A DNA stretch of 64,000 nucleotides from UBA1926 sp002337215 (GCA_963973795.1 CAXBAF010000022.1:6686-70685); one strand, 5' to 3'. Positions 16,775 to 27,909 are shown, counted from the first letter of the stretch. Notes: generated by a model from the letters alone, not told the origin. Numbers and translations are program-made.

Positions 16775-17125
16775 AGCATCGCCTCCAATGTCTGTCACGG
16801 CGTTTGTCACGCCAACTGTCACGGCATCGCCCGCGGTGAGATCGCACCCGCTCTTCGATTCGTCGATCGGTCCAGCAGGAGTTCGTGCCGTGGAAACCAA
16901 CGCGACGCCGTGCCGGCTATTGCATCGACCCGACAGAGCAGTATGCCCGAAAACGGTGCATCCGTCGAGGGTTCAGTCGTGCGCTCGTCGACGCACCGAT
17001 CTTGCTGGGATCGGTATGTTCGGGATTACAGGGATCCGGCGGTTCTCCGGAGTCCTTTGATCGTTCGGCGGGGTCAGACGAATTGGTCGGCCGGTCTGGT
17101 CGGCCGGTCTGGTCAGCCGGTCTGG
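16775..17125. other. Intergenic region with three 12-base-spaced TGTCAC repeats and a 13-base tandem repeat
   Basis: 351 bases between the haem A synthase gene and the DUF1800 gene (both minus strand). TGTCAC occurs at 16793, 16805 and 16817, exactly 12 bases apart, just upstream of the DUF1800 ribosome-binding site; a TGTCAA at 16769 is in the same phase. At 17085-17123 there are three near-perfect copies of a 13-base unit (GGTCGGCCGGTCT) running into the end of the synthase gene. No terminator or small gene is evident. Confidence 0.6.
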
Positions 17126-18550
17126 TCAGAAGGACTGGTGCGCCCTGGTGATCCGCTTCGTCCAATAGACCGCGGCCGCGATCCCCGCGAACAGGGAGGC
17201 CCCGATGGTCTGGTGGGCGGTGGTGATCACGGTTTCGAGCGGATCGATCGTGCGGGCCTCGGCGAGCTGGTCGGCGAGGAGTATGGGTTCGGTCGCGCCG
17301 CCCACACCGACCTGCCAGAGCGCCATGAACCCGAGCACGAACTGGCAGAACACGCCGATGGTGAGCAGCAGCCCGACGCGACGGAGCAGCCTGCCCTCCC
17401 GGCTCTCGGGGGTCGCGCTCCGCATCACCGCCGCTGAGATGACCACCAGCAGGACGACGACGATCGAGAACCCGGCGTGGGCCCAGACCGCGTGCGACCC
17501 GTTGGGCAGGTGTCGGCCCAGGGCTCCGAAGATGAGCTGGATCAGGATCGCGACGGCCGCGAGGTGCGTGAAACGGACGCCCCGCCGCGCGGCGTGGACG
17601 GTGCGGTCCGACACCGTGTCGGCTCGCGTGCTGCCTCGCGCCTCGGCCTGCTCGCGGTCGAGGGGGCTCAGCTTGCAGGCGGTGATGATCGCGAAAGCGA
17701 GCACGAGCTGCGCGAAGACCCCGTGGACGGCGGCGAGCCCCGAAGACACCGCCCCGACGCGGATCGCCCCGAAAACGCCCTGGGTGATGACGAGCAGCAA
17801 AAGAACGACCGTGAAGACCTTGGGAACTTTGCGCCGCTCGATCGCGAAGGCGAAGACAACCAGCGCGATCGCGTTGAGGCCGACGAGGGTGCCGAACAGG
17901 CGGTGGGTGTGCTCGAGGAAGATCCGGGGCTCGGCCATCATGCTGAGGGGGAGGAGTGCCGAGAACGCACCGTACGAGGTCACGCTGTCTGGGACCGCCA
18001 TCCCCGACTCGGTGCCGGTGACCGCGCCGCCGATAAACAAGAGCGGGAAGAAGCTTGCGACCACGACGATCGCGAAGCGACCGAGCCATACGCCGGGTCT
18101 GGGGGTGGCCGGCCGGCTCGGGAACGAGGCGGCGAGACCGCCCGCGATGACGCCGCCGAGCGTGGTGACCAAGAGATAGCCCAGGATGATGGTGGGGGCC
18201 TCGGCGCGGAATCGGTTGGCGGCGGTCGCCATCGCGTCGGCGGAGTCGGCCTGTTCACCAAGTATCGAGCCCAGGATCAGGAGATTGAGCGTGCCGGTGA
18301 TCAGGCCCCCGAAAAGGGCAACGCGGAACGGGTGGCGGGCGCGCCGCGAGACCCAAAGCAGGCTGATGACGAGGGTTAGAGTCAGGATCGCAGCAGCCCA
18401 TTGACTCGGGACAGCGAGGCCAGGCAGATGGGTGACCCACCAGACCACCCATGTCGCGATCGTCGCGGTGAACCCGGCGACGGTGGCGGCCTGGGCCGTG
18501 AAGGGTGCGGCGATGTGGGTCATGTGCTCGGCGGACTGGCGTGTGGTCAT
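17126..18550 (-). CDS. ctaA: COX15/CtaA-family haem A synthase
   Basis: Inner-membrane enzyme converting haem O to haem A for the adjacent caa3 oxidase. About 474 residues, many hydrophobic segments, and four conserved His sites in the expected order: 'EHTHRLFGTLVGL', 'AAVHGVFAQLVLA', 'WAHAGFS' and 'TAHQTIGASL'. The loop 'GGAVTGTESGMAVPDSV' matches the periplasmic loop of the family. It is longer than typical CtaA; extra N-terminal membrane segments before the catalytic region account for the difference. Start 18550 is the first ATG after a 76-base leader; an upstream extension to 18646 would overlap the promoter. It is divergent from the actA operon, with a Fur-like palindrome over its -35. 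Confidence 0.88.
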   Translation of the reverse strand: MTTRQSAEHMTHIAAPFTAQAATVAGFTATIATWVVWWVTHLPGLAVPSQWAAAILTLTLVISLLWVSRRARHPFRVALFGGLITGTLNLLILGSILGEQADSADAMATAANRFRAEAPTIILGYLLVTTLGGVIAGGLAASFPSRPATPRPGVWLGRFAIVVVASFFPLLFIGGAVTGTESGMAVPDSVTSYGAFSALLPLSMMAEPRIFLEHTHRLFGTLVGLNAIALVVFAFAIERRKVPKVFTVVLLLLVITQGVFGAIRVGAVSSGLAAVHGVFAQLVLAFAIITACKLSPLDREQAEARGSTRADTVSDRTVHAARRGVRFTHLAAVAILIQLIFGALGRHLPNGSHAVWAHAGFSIVVVLLVVISAAVMRSATPESREGRLLRRVGLLLTIGVFCQFVLGFMALWQVGVGGATEPILLADQLAEARTIDPLETVITTAHQTIGASLFAGIAAAVYWTKRITRAHQSF

Positions 18551-18633
18551 TGGGGGATTGTTCCCGTGTCGAGGAGAGCATGCTGGGCCCAGTATCGAGG
18601 CCGTTCCGGAGTGTAGGCAATTCTCGGTAAACA

Positions 18634-18666
18634 AGAATAAATGCAATTGAGACTCGTTCTCAATTG
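18634..18666 (-). promoter_or_regulatory. Fur-box-like palindrome overlapping the ctaA promoter
   Basis: A perfect 9-base inverted repeat, CAATTGAGA/TCTCAATTG (18644-18652 and 18658-18666), with a 5-base centre. Its core, TGAGACT-C-GTTCTCA, fits the 7-1-7 Fur box pattern (TGAnAAT-n-ATTnTCA) at most positions. On the minus strand TTGAGA (18663-18658), an 18-base spacer and TATTCT (18639-18634) form a promoter toward ctaA, so a bound repressor would cover the -35. On the plus strand it lies 214 bases before actA. Confidence 0.6.
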
Positions 18667-18879
18667 GCGATTCTGGGCCGTTACGGGGGTGTCGGCGTTC
18701 TCGCGGCTGGATTTTTTTCTGTTGGGCAGCAACATCGGCGGAGGCGGATTGTGTACGCTTCGCCCATTCTCCGGGGCGGCCACGACCTGTCGTGGTTGTG
18801 TGTCGTTCCGCGGAGTTTTCGGACTTTGCTCGCCGAGAGGATCGACCTCCGGCTGGCTATGCAGACCGGAGGCCTTGTC
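18667..18879 (+). other. Leader region of the actA operon
   Basis: 213 bases between the palindrome and the preferred actA start. It contains a T7 run near 18713 and no convincing -10 element or riboswitch-like fold that I can identify. The frame of actA is open through it, but homology does not extend into it. Confidence 0.5.
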
Positions 18880-19575
18880 TTGGCAGGCTTGTTTCCGAAA
18901 TGGATGAACGCGCTCCCGACTCTGGGCGCGGTGGCCGGGCTCGGCGGCGCGGTCAGCGTCGTTGCGGGCGGGTGGTACTGGCTGACGCCCGACTTCTGGG
19001 AGGTCGGGTTCATGCCCGAGCAGCCCGGGTCTGGGTTCAACCATCAGATCCACGCGGGCACGCTCGGCATCGATTGCCGGTATTGCCACACGCACGTCGA
19101 GGACAGCAAGCACAGCAATGTGCCGAGCGTCGCGACGTGCTACGGCTGCCACAGCGAGGGGAAGATCGCCGATTCGACGGTCCCCGCTGACAAGGTGCAG
19201 TTCATCCGCAGCGCCTACGCCGAGGGCGCGACGATCGAGTGGGAGAACATCCACGTCGTTCCCGATTACGCGAACTTCCCGCACCATGTTCACGTGAACG
19301 CGGGTGTGTCGTGCTACTCGTGCCACGGCCAGATCCGGGGCATGCCGGTCGTCTATCAGGACCAGAGCCTCGCGATGGGATGGTGTCTCGATTGCCACCG
19401 CAACCCTGAGGAGTTCCTCGTGCCTCCGGAGATGGTCACGGACCTGATCTGGGTCGAGCAGGAGTGGATGAGCAAGCCTGTGGAGGATCGGGTGCACAAC
19501 GGGATGACCCCCGAGTCGCTCCTCGAGAATCTCAAGAACAACCCGCCGCAGCACTGCGCGGCCTGTCACTACTGA
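18880..19575 (+). CDS. actA: Alternative complex III subunit A, pentahaem cytochrome c
   Basis: Membrane-anchored pentahaem subunit of alternative complex III (quinol:electron acceptor oxidoreductase, the bc1 substitute). An N-terminal membrane helix near residues 10-32 begins 'FPKWMNALPTLGAV', as in other ActA proteins. The haem motifs are CRYCH, CYGCH, CYSCH, CLDCH and CAACH, the expected five. I choose the TTG at 18880, with GGAGG seven bases upstream, because homology starts at 'LFPKW'; an ATG at 18859 is an alternative. First gene of the long act-cox run, 54 bases before actB. Confidence 0.92.
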   Translation: MAGLFPKWMNALPTLGAVAGLGGAVSVVAGGWYWLTPDFWEVGFMPEQPGSGFNHQIHAGTLGIDCRYCHTHVEDSKHSNVPSVATCYGCHSEGKIADSTVPADKVQFIRSAYAEGATIEWENIHVVPDYANFPHHVHVNAGVSCYSCHGQIRGMPVVYQDQSLAMGWCLDCHRNPEEFLVPPEMVTDLIWVEQEWMSKPVEDRVHNGMTPESLLENLKNNPPQHCAACHY

Positions 19576-19629
19576 TCCCCGGCGAGACCGCCGGTCCGGA
19601 TCGGTTCGCCGCCGCGGAGGACCGTTGAT

Positions 19630-22600
19630 ATGAGCACGATCGACCAGTGCCCGTCCACGAAGGGCAAGATCGAAATCGATGACACGCGACCCGAGATGGG
19701 TCCCGATGCGCTGCACGAGAGCGCTGGTGGTACCGTCACGTCCCGTCGTGGGCAGCGCTATTGGCGCAGCGCCGAGGACTTCGCCGACGACCCGTCGTAC
19801 CGCGCGTTCGTGAACCGTGAGTTCCCGGCGGGGGCGAGCGAGCTCGCGTTCGAGGACGGCGAGAACGGCGAAGCCGGCGCGGGCGAGAGCCGACGCGGGT
19901 TCCTGAAGCTGATGGGCGCGAGCCTCGCGCTCGCTGGGGCGGCGACGATCCCCGGCTGTCGTCGGCCCGAGCACCTGATCGTCCCCTACACCGACGAGCC
20001 CGAGCACGTCGTTCCCGGCAAGCCGCTCTACTTCGCGACGAGCATGCCCCTCGCGGGCGGCGGCGCGGAGGGTCTGCTGGTCGAGACGCATCAGGGCCGG
20101 CCGACCAAGATCGAGGGCAACCCGCTGCACCCAACCAACCGGGGCAAGAGCAGCGTGTGGAGCCAGGCGTCGATCCTGGAGACTTATGACCCGGATCGCC
20201 TGAAGTTCCCGACGTACAACAACCCGGCCCGGGGGCGTCTCGACGCGACCTGGGACGATTTCAAGAGCTGGTGGTCCAGCGAGGGCAAGCAAGCGGCGGC
20301 CGCGAACGGCGGCGCCGGGCTCGCGGTCATCTGCGACAAGAAGACGAGCCCCACGCTCGACGGCCTGCGCGAGCGGCTTCTCAACGAATACCCCAACGCG
20401 ACGTGGGTCTGGTGGGACCCGGCCGACAGCCGGCGCAGCTCGCTCGAGGGCACCGAGATCGCGTTCGGCTCGCCGCGTCGCGTGCTGCACGATTTCGACG
20501 GCGCCGAAGCGGTGCTGAGCCTCGACGCGGACTTCCTCACGGAAGGTCCCAACCACATCAACGAGTCGCGTTCGTTCGCGGCGACGCGCCGGGTCGAAAA
20601 ATCGGGCGACGCGATGAGCAGGCTCTATGTCTGCGAGGCCCACCCGAGCGGCACGGGCTCAATGGCCGACCACCGCTGGCGGATGGCACCGAGCCAGACC
20701 ACGGCGTTCGCGGCGCGGGTCGCGTCGCTGGTGCTGAACGGTTCGTCAGCCGCGGGCGTCGTCGGGTCGATCCCGGCGTCGGCCTTGAGCGAGGCAGACG
20801 AAGCGCGGGCGCAGGCGGTCGCGGCGGACCTGAAGCGGGCCGGTCGGCACGCGGTCGTCGTTGCCGGGAACACACAGCCCGCCCAGGTGCACGCACTCGC
20901 GGCCGCGATGAACTCGGCGTTGGGCGCGAAGGTCAAGTATCTCGCGACGAGCGCGACCGAGGCGTCCCACCCGCTGCTTTCGCTCGCGGGGCTCACCGAC
21001 AAGATGGACGCGGGGTCGATCTCGACGGTCGTGACCATCAACGCGAACCCGGTGCACGACGCGCCGGGCGGGCTGGGCTTCGCCGAGGCGTTCGCGGGTG
21101 TCGCAGCGAACGGCGGCGCCACGATCGCGCTGAGCACGATGCCGACCGAAACGACCCAGGCATCGACCTGGGAGCTCAACGCGGCGACGTTCCTCGAGAG
21201 CTGGGGAGACACCGAGTCGTACGACGGCACGGTGTCGGCGATCCAGCCCATGATCGCGCCCCTCTACGAGCCCGCGATGAGCGAGAACGAGTTCGTCGCG
21301 TACCTCGCGGGCGTCGAATCGCCCGACGGGCACACGCTGCTCAGCGAGGCGTGGACCGCGGCCCTCGGCGCGAGCGGCTTCGACAAGAAGTTCCGCCGGG
21401 CCCTCCACGACGGCTTCGTCTCCGGCAACAGCGATTGGCGGGACGAGAACGCCCGTCTGAACGTTCGCGGCGTCTCCGACGCGGTGCGTGGGCTGACGCT
21501 CGGCTCCGCGCCGACGGCCGAGTCGCTCGAGGTCGTCTTCGAGACGGGCCGGATCGGCGACGGTCGCTACTGGAACAACGGCTGGCTGCAGGAACTTCCC
21601 CAGAAGGGCACGAGCGTCGTCTGGGAGAACCCGGTTGTCCTGAGCCCCGCGACGGCCGAAGAGCTGCGCCTGCTGCCCAAGGGCGGCATGGCGGGCATGT
21701 ACACCCGCGCCCAGATCCCCCAGGCCCGCCTCGCGACGCTGACCATCAACGGCGTCGAGCAGGAGGTCGCGGTCTGGGTCTGCCCGGGCGTCGCCGACGG
21801 CGTCGCGCACGTGCAACTGGGGTACGGCCGGACGACCGGCAACGTCGGCAACGGCGTCGGCTTCAACGCCTACCCCCTCCGCACCCCCGCGGCGATGAGC
21901 ACGGCCTCTGGCGCGACGCTCGAGCGGTCGGGCGGGTCGCGTGATCTCGCGAGCACGCAGAACCACTGGAGCCTCGAGGGCCGGACGACGATCGTCCGCG
22001 CGATCGACAAGAAGTGGTTCGACGAACACGCGGATTCGCCCCGGGTCGATGAGAAGGACCTGATCTACAAGACCGAGCGACGGACCGACGCGCTCAACCT
22101 CGCCGAGCAGATGGGCGAGATGAGCCACACGCCCGACAACGTCGGGGCGTACAAGAACCCGTTCAACGAGTCGGCGGTCGATCCGAAGGCCGGCGCGCGG
22201 TACGCCCAGGGCCCGCAGTGGGGGATGACGATCGACCTGTCCTCGTGCACCGGGTGCAACCTGTGCACGGTGGCGTGCCAGAGCGAGAACAACATCCCGA
22301 TCGTGGGGCGGACCGAGGTCGCCAAGGGCCGGGAGATGCAGTGGATCCGCGTGGACCGCTACTTCTCTGGCGATGATCTCAACGAGCCCGAGGAGATGAT
22401 CGGGCAGCCCGTCGCGTGCGTGCACTGCGAGAACGCGCCGTGCGAAACGGTGTGCCCGGTGACGGCGACCGTGCACGGCCCCGAGGGCACGAACAACATG
22501 GCGTACAACCGCTGCATCGGCACGCGGTACTGCGCCAACAACTGCCCCTACAAGGTCCGCCGGTTCAACTTCTTCGACTACGCCGTCACAAAGTACAACG

Positions 22601-23277
22601 GCGCGTTCCTGGGGTCCGAAGCGGTCTTCGGCGACGAGGGCATCGACCAGAAGAAGTTCAACAAGAACCTGATCCCGCCGCGTCTTCGCGAGAAGCTCGA
22701 CGAGATCAGCAAGATGAAGAACAACCCGGATGTCACGGTCCGCAGCCGGGGTGTGATGGAGAAGTGCACCTACTGCATCCAGCGGGTCAACGCGGCCCGG
22801 CAGGAGAGCAAGGTGAAGGGGCACTGGACCGAGTCCGCCCCGATCCCCGACGGGTTCTTCCAGGTCGCCTGCCAGCAGGCGTGCCCCAGCGATTCGATCG
22901 TCTTCGGCGACATCCTCGATGAGTCGAGCGAGGTGCACGCGAGCCGGATGAGCGAGCGGTCGTACATGCTGCTCGGCTATCTGAACACGCGGCCCCGCAC
23001 GAGCCACATGCTCCGGGTCCGCAACCCCAACGAGCCGCTGCTGAAGATGGAACTCGCCTGGCGCGGGATGAGCGAGTCGGAGATCGAGGAGTACCTCAAG
23101 GATCCGCTCGCGCATCACGGCGGCGGCCACGGCGACCACGGCCATGACGCCGGCCACGATGAGAACGGGCACGGCGATGGCGAGGGCGGCGACAGCCACG
23201 GCGAGCACTCGTTCGTGGACCCCGCCAAGCGATTCATGGACGAGGGATACCGCGCGAGCCTGCGGGTGCTCTCCTGA
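19630..23277 (+). CDS. actB: Alternative complex III subunit B, molybdopterin-oxidoreductase-like iron-sulphur protein
   Basis: The large periplasmic subunit of alternative complex III, 1215 residues: a molybdopterin-oxidoreductase-like domain without expected cofactor, followed by a four-cluster ferredoxin domain. A twin-arginine-type signal 'SRRGFLKLMGASLALAGA' lies internally at about residues 87-104, ending in a Cys at 110 (possible lipidation), as is usual for ActB. Cluster motifs start at Cys873 (CTGCNLCTVAC) and continue CVHCENAPCETVCP, CIGTRYCANNCPY and CTYCIQ...ACQQACP. The C-terminus has a His/Asp/Gly-rich tail (about 1157-1200), unlike the compact end of most homologs I recall. RBS GGAGG nine bases from the ATG. 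Confidence 0.93.
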   Translation: MSTIDQCPSTKGKIEIDDTRPEMGPDALHESAGGTVTSRRGQRYWRSAEDFADDPSYRAFVNREFPAGASELAFEDGENGEAGAGESRRGFLKLMGASLALAGAATIPGCRRPEHLIVPYTDEPEHVVPGKPLYFATSMPLAGGGAEGLLVETHQGRPTKIEGNPLHPTNRGKSSVWSQASILETYDPDRLKFPTYNNPARGRLDATWDDFKSWWSSEGKQAAAANGGAGLAVICDKKTSPTLDGLRERLLNEYPNATWVWWDPADSRRSSLEGTEIAFGSPRRVLHDFDGAEAVLSLDADFLTEGPNHINESRSFAATRRVEKSGDAMSRLYVCEAHPSGTGSMADHRWRMAPSQTTAFAARVASLVLNGSSAAGVVGSIPASALSEADEARAQAVAADLKRAGRHAVVVAGNTQPAQVHALAAAMNSALGAKVKYLATSATEASHPLLSLAGLTDKMDAGSISTVVTINANPVHDAPGGLGFAEAFAGVAANGGATIALSTMPTETTQASTWELNAATFLESWGDTESYDGTVSAIQPMIAPLYEPAMSENEFVAYLAGVESPDGHTLLSEAWTAALGASGFDKKFRRALHDGFVSGNSDWRDENARLNVRGVSDAVRGLTLGSAPTAESLEVVFETGRIGDGRYWNNGWLQELPQKGTSVVWENPVVLSPATAEELRLLPKGGMAGMYTRAQIPQARLATLTINGVEQEVAVWVCPGVADGVAHVQLGYGRTTGNVGNGVGFNAYPLRTPAAMSTASGATLERSGGSRDLASTQNHWSLEGRTTIVRAIDKKWFDEHADSPRVDEKDLIYKTERRTDALNLAEQMGEMSHTPDNVGAYKNPFNESAVDPKAGARYAQGPQWGMTIDLSSCTGCNLCTVACQSENNIPIVGRTEVAKGREMQWIRVDRYFSGDDLNEPEEMIGQPVACVHCENAPCETVCPVTATVHGPEGTNNMAYNRCIGTRYCANNCPYKVRRFNFFDYAVTKYNGAFLGSEAVFGDEGIDQKKFNKNLIPPRLREKLDEISKMKNNPDVTVRSRGVMEKCTYCIQRVNAARQESKVKGHWTESAPIPDGFFQVACQQACPSDSIVFGDILDESSEVHASRMSERSYMLLGYLNTRPRTSHMLRVRNPNEPLLKMELAWRGMSESEIEEYLKDPLAHHGGGHGDHGHDAGHDENGHGDGEGGDSHGEHSFVDPAKRFMDEGYRASLRVLS

Positions 23278-23384
23278 GTTTCGATTCCCGCGTTTCGAGT
23301 TGTGAGTCTCGAGATGGTGTCGAAGAAACGGTTCGATGAACGCCGCGGACGTGCGGCGAGGTTTGCAGATCGGAGACTGAGCGC

Positions 23385-25055
<1,671 letters not shown>

Positions 25056-25056
25056 G

Positions 25057-25671
25057 ATGAGCATTGTCCAGACCGTTGCTGACTATCTCCCGATCGTGCC
25101 CAAGCCGCGTCCGAAGTACGTCACCGAGAACGGCAAGCGCGTGCACGGCCTGATCGCCGAGTATGACACGCCCGCCGACGTGTACCACGCGGCCGAGAAG
25201 ATCCGCGACGCGGGCTACAAGAAGTGGGATGTCCACAGCCCCTTCCCGATCCACGGGATCGAAGAGGCGATGGGCGTCAAGCGGACCATCCTGCCCTACA
25301 TCGTCTTCAAGGTGGGCCTGGGCGGCGCGTTCGGCGGCTGGCTCCTGCAGTACTGGATCACCGCGGTCGATTACACCGGGTTCACCGTGCAGGGCAAGCC
25401 CTACGGCGCGTGGGAACCGTTCACGATGATCATCTTCGAGCTCGGCGTGCTGCACGCGGCCTTCGCGGCCCTCATCGGCATGCTCATGCTCAACGGGCTG
25501 CCCCGCTGGAACCACCCGCTGTTCAGCAGCGACCGCTTCCTGGGCACGAGCCAGGGCAAGTTCATGATCGGGATCGAGGCGACCGACAAGTCGTTCGACC
25601 CCGAGGCGAGCCGAGCGCTGCTCGAGAGCACGGGCGGCAACGACATCGAGATCATCGAGGACGACGACTAA
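25057..25671 (+). CDS. actD: Alternative complex III subunit D (DUF3341)
   Basis: A 204-residue subunit with a cytoplasmic N-terminal domain ('GLIAEYDTPADVYHAAEKIRDAGY', the DUF3341 signature split over residues 31-55) and two central transmembrane helices ('IVFKVGLGGAFGGWLLQYW' and 'FELGVLHAAFAALIGMLML'). It helps assemble the complex in other bacteria and has no cofactor. Its start is one base after the actC stop. Confidence 0.92.
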   Translation: MSIVQTVADYLPIVPKPRPKYVTENGKRVHGLIAEYDTPADVYHAAEKIRDAGYKKWDVHSPFPIHGIEEAMGVKRTILPYIVFKVGLGGAFGGWLLQYWITAVDYTGFTVQGKPYGAWEPFTMIIFELGVLHAAFAALIGMLMLNGLPRWNHPLFSSDRFLGTSQGKFMIGIEATDKSFDPEASRALLESTGGNDIEIIEDDD

Positions 25672-25729
25672 AACGCAACGCCCCGCGTCGGCGCGTCGAT
25701 CTCGACGCCCGGCGGGGACAGGACGCACC

Positions 25730-26554
25730 ATGACCACGACTCCCACACCCAGCACGAAACCCAGCACGTCACCCGGCAAGTCGCTGGGTCTCGCGCTGCT
25801 CGCGGCGCTCTCGGCGATCCCCCTCGCGGGCTGCCGGGGCGAGCGGACCGACGCGAGCCCGCGTCAGTTCTTCCCCGACATGGACAAGCAGCAGCGATGG
25901 GACCCCCAGGAGGCGAGCGATTTCTTCGCCGACGGGCGTGTCGCGCGGCCCACACCAGAGCACGCCGTCGCGTTCGCGTCGGCGGAGTTCGATGTCGCGG
26001 CCCACGCCGATAAGGCCTGGGCCGAGGGCTATATGGCCGAGCGAGCCGCGATGCTGAAAGACAACGACGCGGTCTACACCGGCAAGGTGGTCGAGTCGGA
26101 CGGTTTCGAGTCGTACCTCGATGCCATCCCCGTCACCGTCAGCCGCGAGATGATCGAACGCGGCCAGCATCAGTACAACATCTACTGCGTCGCCTGCCAC
26201 GGCTTCGCGGGCGACGGTGCCGGCATGGTCGGCAAGAAGTGGTCCTACCCGCCCGCGAACCTGACCGGAGAGGTCTATCGAGACCGAACCAACCGTCAGG
26301 GCAAGGACGGTTATCTCTTCGAGACCATCCTCAACGGCGTCTGGGCACCCGACGGCACCAACAAAATGCCCGGCTACAAGCACGCGCTCAACGAGATGGA
26401 TGCCTGGGCGGTTGTCGCGTATCTCCGCACGCTCCAGAAAGCCCGCGGCTCGTCGTGGGAAGACCTGACCCCCGACCAGCAGGCCAAGCTCGGCAGGCCC
26501 ACGCCCGCGTCGGCGAGCCCGGAAGCCGGCGCCACGGAAGGCGGTAACTCGTGA
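25730..26554 (+). CDS. actE: Alternative complex III subunit E, monohaem cytochrome c lipoprotein
   Basis: A 274-residue periplasmic cytochrome anchored as a lipoprotein: signal peptide with lipobox 'LAGC' at about residue 36. The single haem motif CVACH lies near residue 150, with an axial Met candidate in 'GTNKMPGYKHAL'. It is the likely electron exit of the complex to the caa3 oxidase encoded downstream. The stop overlaps the GTG start of actF by four bases. Confidence 0.92.
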   Translation: MTTTPTPSTKPSTSPGKSLGLALLAALSAIPLAGCRGERTDASPRQFFPDMDKQQRWDPQEASDFFADGRVARPTPEHAVAFASAEFDVAAHADKAWAEGYMAERAAMLKDNDAVYTGKVVESDGFESYLDAIPVTVSREMIERGQHQYNIYCVACHGFAGDGAGMVGKKWSYPPANLTGEVYRDRTNRQGKDGYLFETILNGVWAPDGTNKMPGYKHALNEMDAWAVVAYLRTLQKARGSSWEDLTPDQQAKLGRPTPASASPEAGATEGGNS

Positions 26555-27909
26555 TCCGTATTGAGAAGAACTACGACGGCACCGTCACCCCGGCCCCCTC
26601 GCCCGCCAAGCACGGCGAGGGACCGGTCATGACCGATGACCTGTACGAAAAGCGTCTCGCCGCGCTCGCCGCCAACCCGGCGCTGCAGGGCGAGAACGTC
26701 CGGCTCCCCGAGTCCGCGGGCGCAGGGATCCGCGGCGGGCTCGCGGTGGTGGGGGTGGGCTGCCTTGCGCTGACCGCCCTCGGCGCCGTCGTGCACAGCC
26801 CGACGCACGCCCTCGCGTCCTTCGAGGTCGCGGTGTTCACCGTGCTCGCGATCTGCCTGGGCTCGCTGTTCTTCACGATGCTCTTCCAGGCGATCAACGC
26901 GTACTGGCCCGTGACGTTCCGCCGGCAGTTGGAGCAGGCCGCCGGCCTGATCTGGCTCCCCCTGCTCGGCATGGTCGCCGTGGTGCTCATCGAATTGTTC
27001 TCGAGCCTGTTCACCGGGCACGGCGTGCTGTTCCAGTGGCTCACCGAAGACCCCGGCTATCTGCTCGAGAAGAAGTCCGGGTACCTGAACCTCGGGTTCC
27101 TGCTCGTCCGCTTCGCGATCTACGCCGGCATCTGGCTCTTCCTCGCCCGCTCGATCCTCTCGATGAGCCTCGAGCAGGACGCGACGGGCAACCGGATGCT
27201 GACCCGCGCGATCCGCCGGCGTGCGTCCTGGGGCATCCTCGCCTTCGCGCTCACCGTCGCCTTCGCCTCGTTCGACTTCCTGATGAGCCTCGATTTCCGG
27301 TTCTTCAGCACCATGTGGGGCGTGTATTTCTTCGCCGGGGCCGCGATGAGCGCCCTCGCGGTCACCACGATCACATTCAGCGTGCTCCGTCTGACGGGCC
27401 GGCTCACCGGCATCGTCACCGACGAGCACTACCACGACCTGGGCAAGCTGCTCTTCGCGTTCGGCGCCTGCTTCTGGGCCTACATCGCGTTCAGCCAGTA
27501 CTTCCTGATCTGGTACTCCAACATCCCAGAGGAGACGGCCTACTACGTCTACCGCCAGGAAGGCGGCTGGCAGGTGCTGTCGATGATCCTCGTGATCGGG
27601 CACTTCATCATCCCGTTCATGATCCTCATCAGCCGGAAGGTCAAGAGGAACGTGCTGCTCGCCGCTGTCATGGCCGCGTACCTGCTCATCTTCCAGGTCC
27701 TCGATCTCACCTGGATCATCCGCCCCATGGCGTACGTCGGCGTCGAGAACCCCGCGGGCCCCGGCTCGTGGTGGATCGATGTCGTCGCGTCGGTCGGTGG
27801 GCTCGCCCTGTTCGCTTCGTTCCTGATGCGGGCGCTCGCGTCGGCCCCGCTGATCCCCATGAAAGATCCGAGGCTCGCGACGACGCTCGAGCACAAGAAC
27901 TACGTCTGA
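26551..27909 (+). CDS. actF: Alternative complex III subunit F, second NrfD-like membrane protein
   Basis: A 452-residue integral membrane subunit with about ten helices, homologous in fold to ActC and presumed to form the second membrane half. Features include 'FFTMLFQAINAYWPVTFRRQLEQ', 'RRASWGILAFALTVAFASFDFLMSLD' in separate blocks and 'HDLGKLLFAFGACFWAYIAFSQYFLIWYSN' across two helices. It starts with GTG overlapping the actE stop. The first ~55 residues are hydrophilic and lack family conservation; an internal ATG at 26629 is an alternative start. Confidence 0.9.
   Translation: MIRIEKNYDGTVTPAPSPAKHGEGPVMTDDLYEKRLAALAANPALQGENVRLPESAGAGIRGGLAVVGVGCLALTALGAVVHSPTHALASFEVAVFTVLAICLGSLFFTMLFQAINAYWPVTFRRQLEQAAGLIWLPLLGMVAVVLIELFSSLFTGHGVLFQWLTEDPGYLLEKKSGYLNLGFLLVRFAIYAGIWLFLARSILSMSLEQDATGNRMLTRAIRRRASWGILAFALTVAFASFDFLMSLDFRFFSTMWGVYFFAGAAMSALAVTTITFSVLRLTGRLTGIVTDEHYHDLGKLLFAFGACFWAYIAFSQYFLIWYSNIPEETAYYVYRQEGGWQVLSMILVIGHFIIPFMILISRKVKRNVLLAAVMAAYLLIFQVLDLTWIIRPMAYVGVENPAGPGSWWIDVVASVGGLALFASFLMRALASAPLIPMKDPRLATTLEHKNYV

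Noticed and set aside
17085..17123. Three 13-base tandem repeats as a possible CRISPR or attachment site
   Set aside because: No spacers, too few units, no cas or integrase gene; a simple tandem duplication at the end of ctaA.
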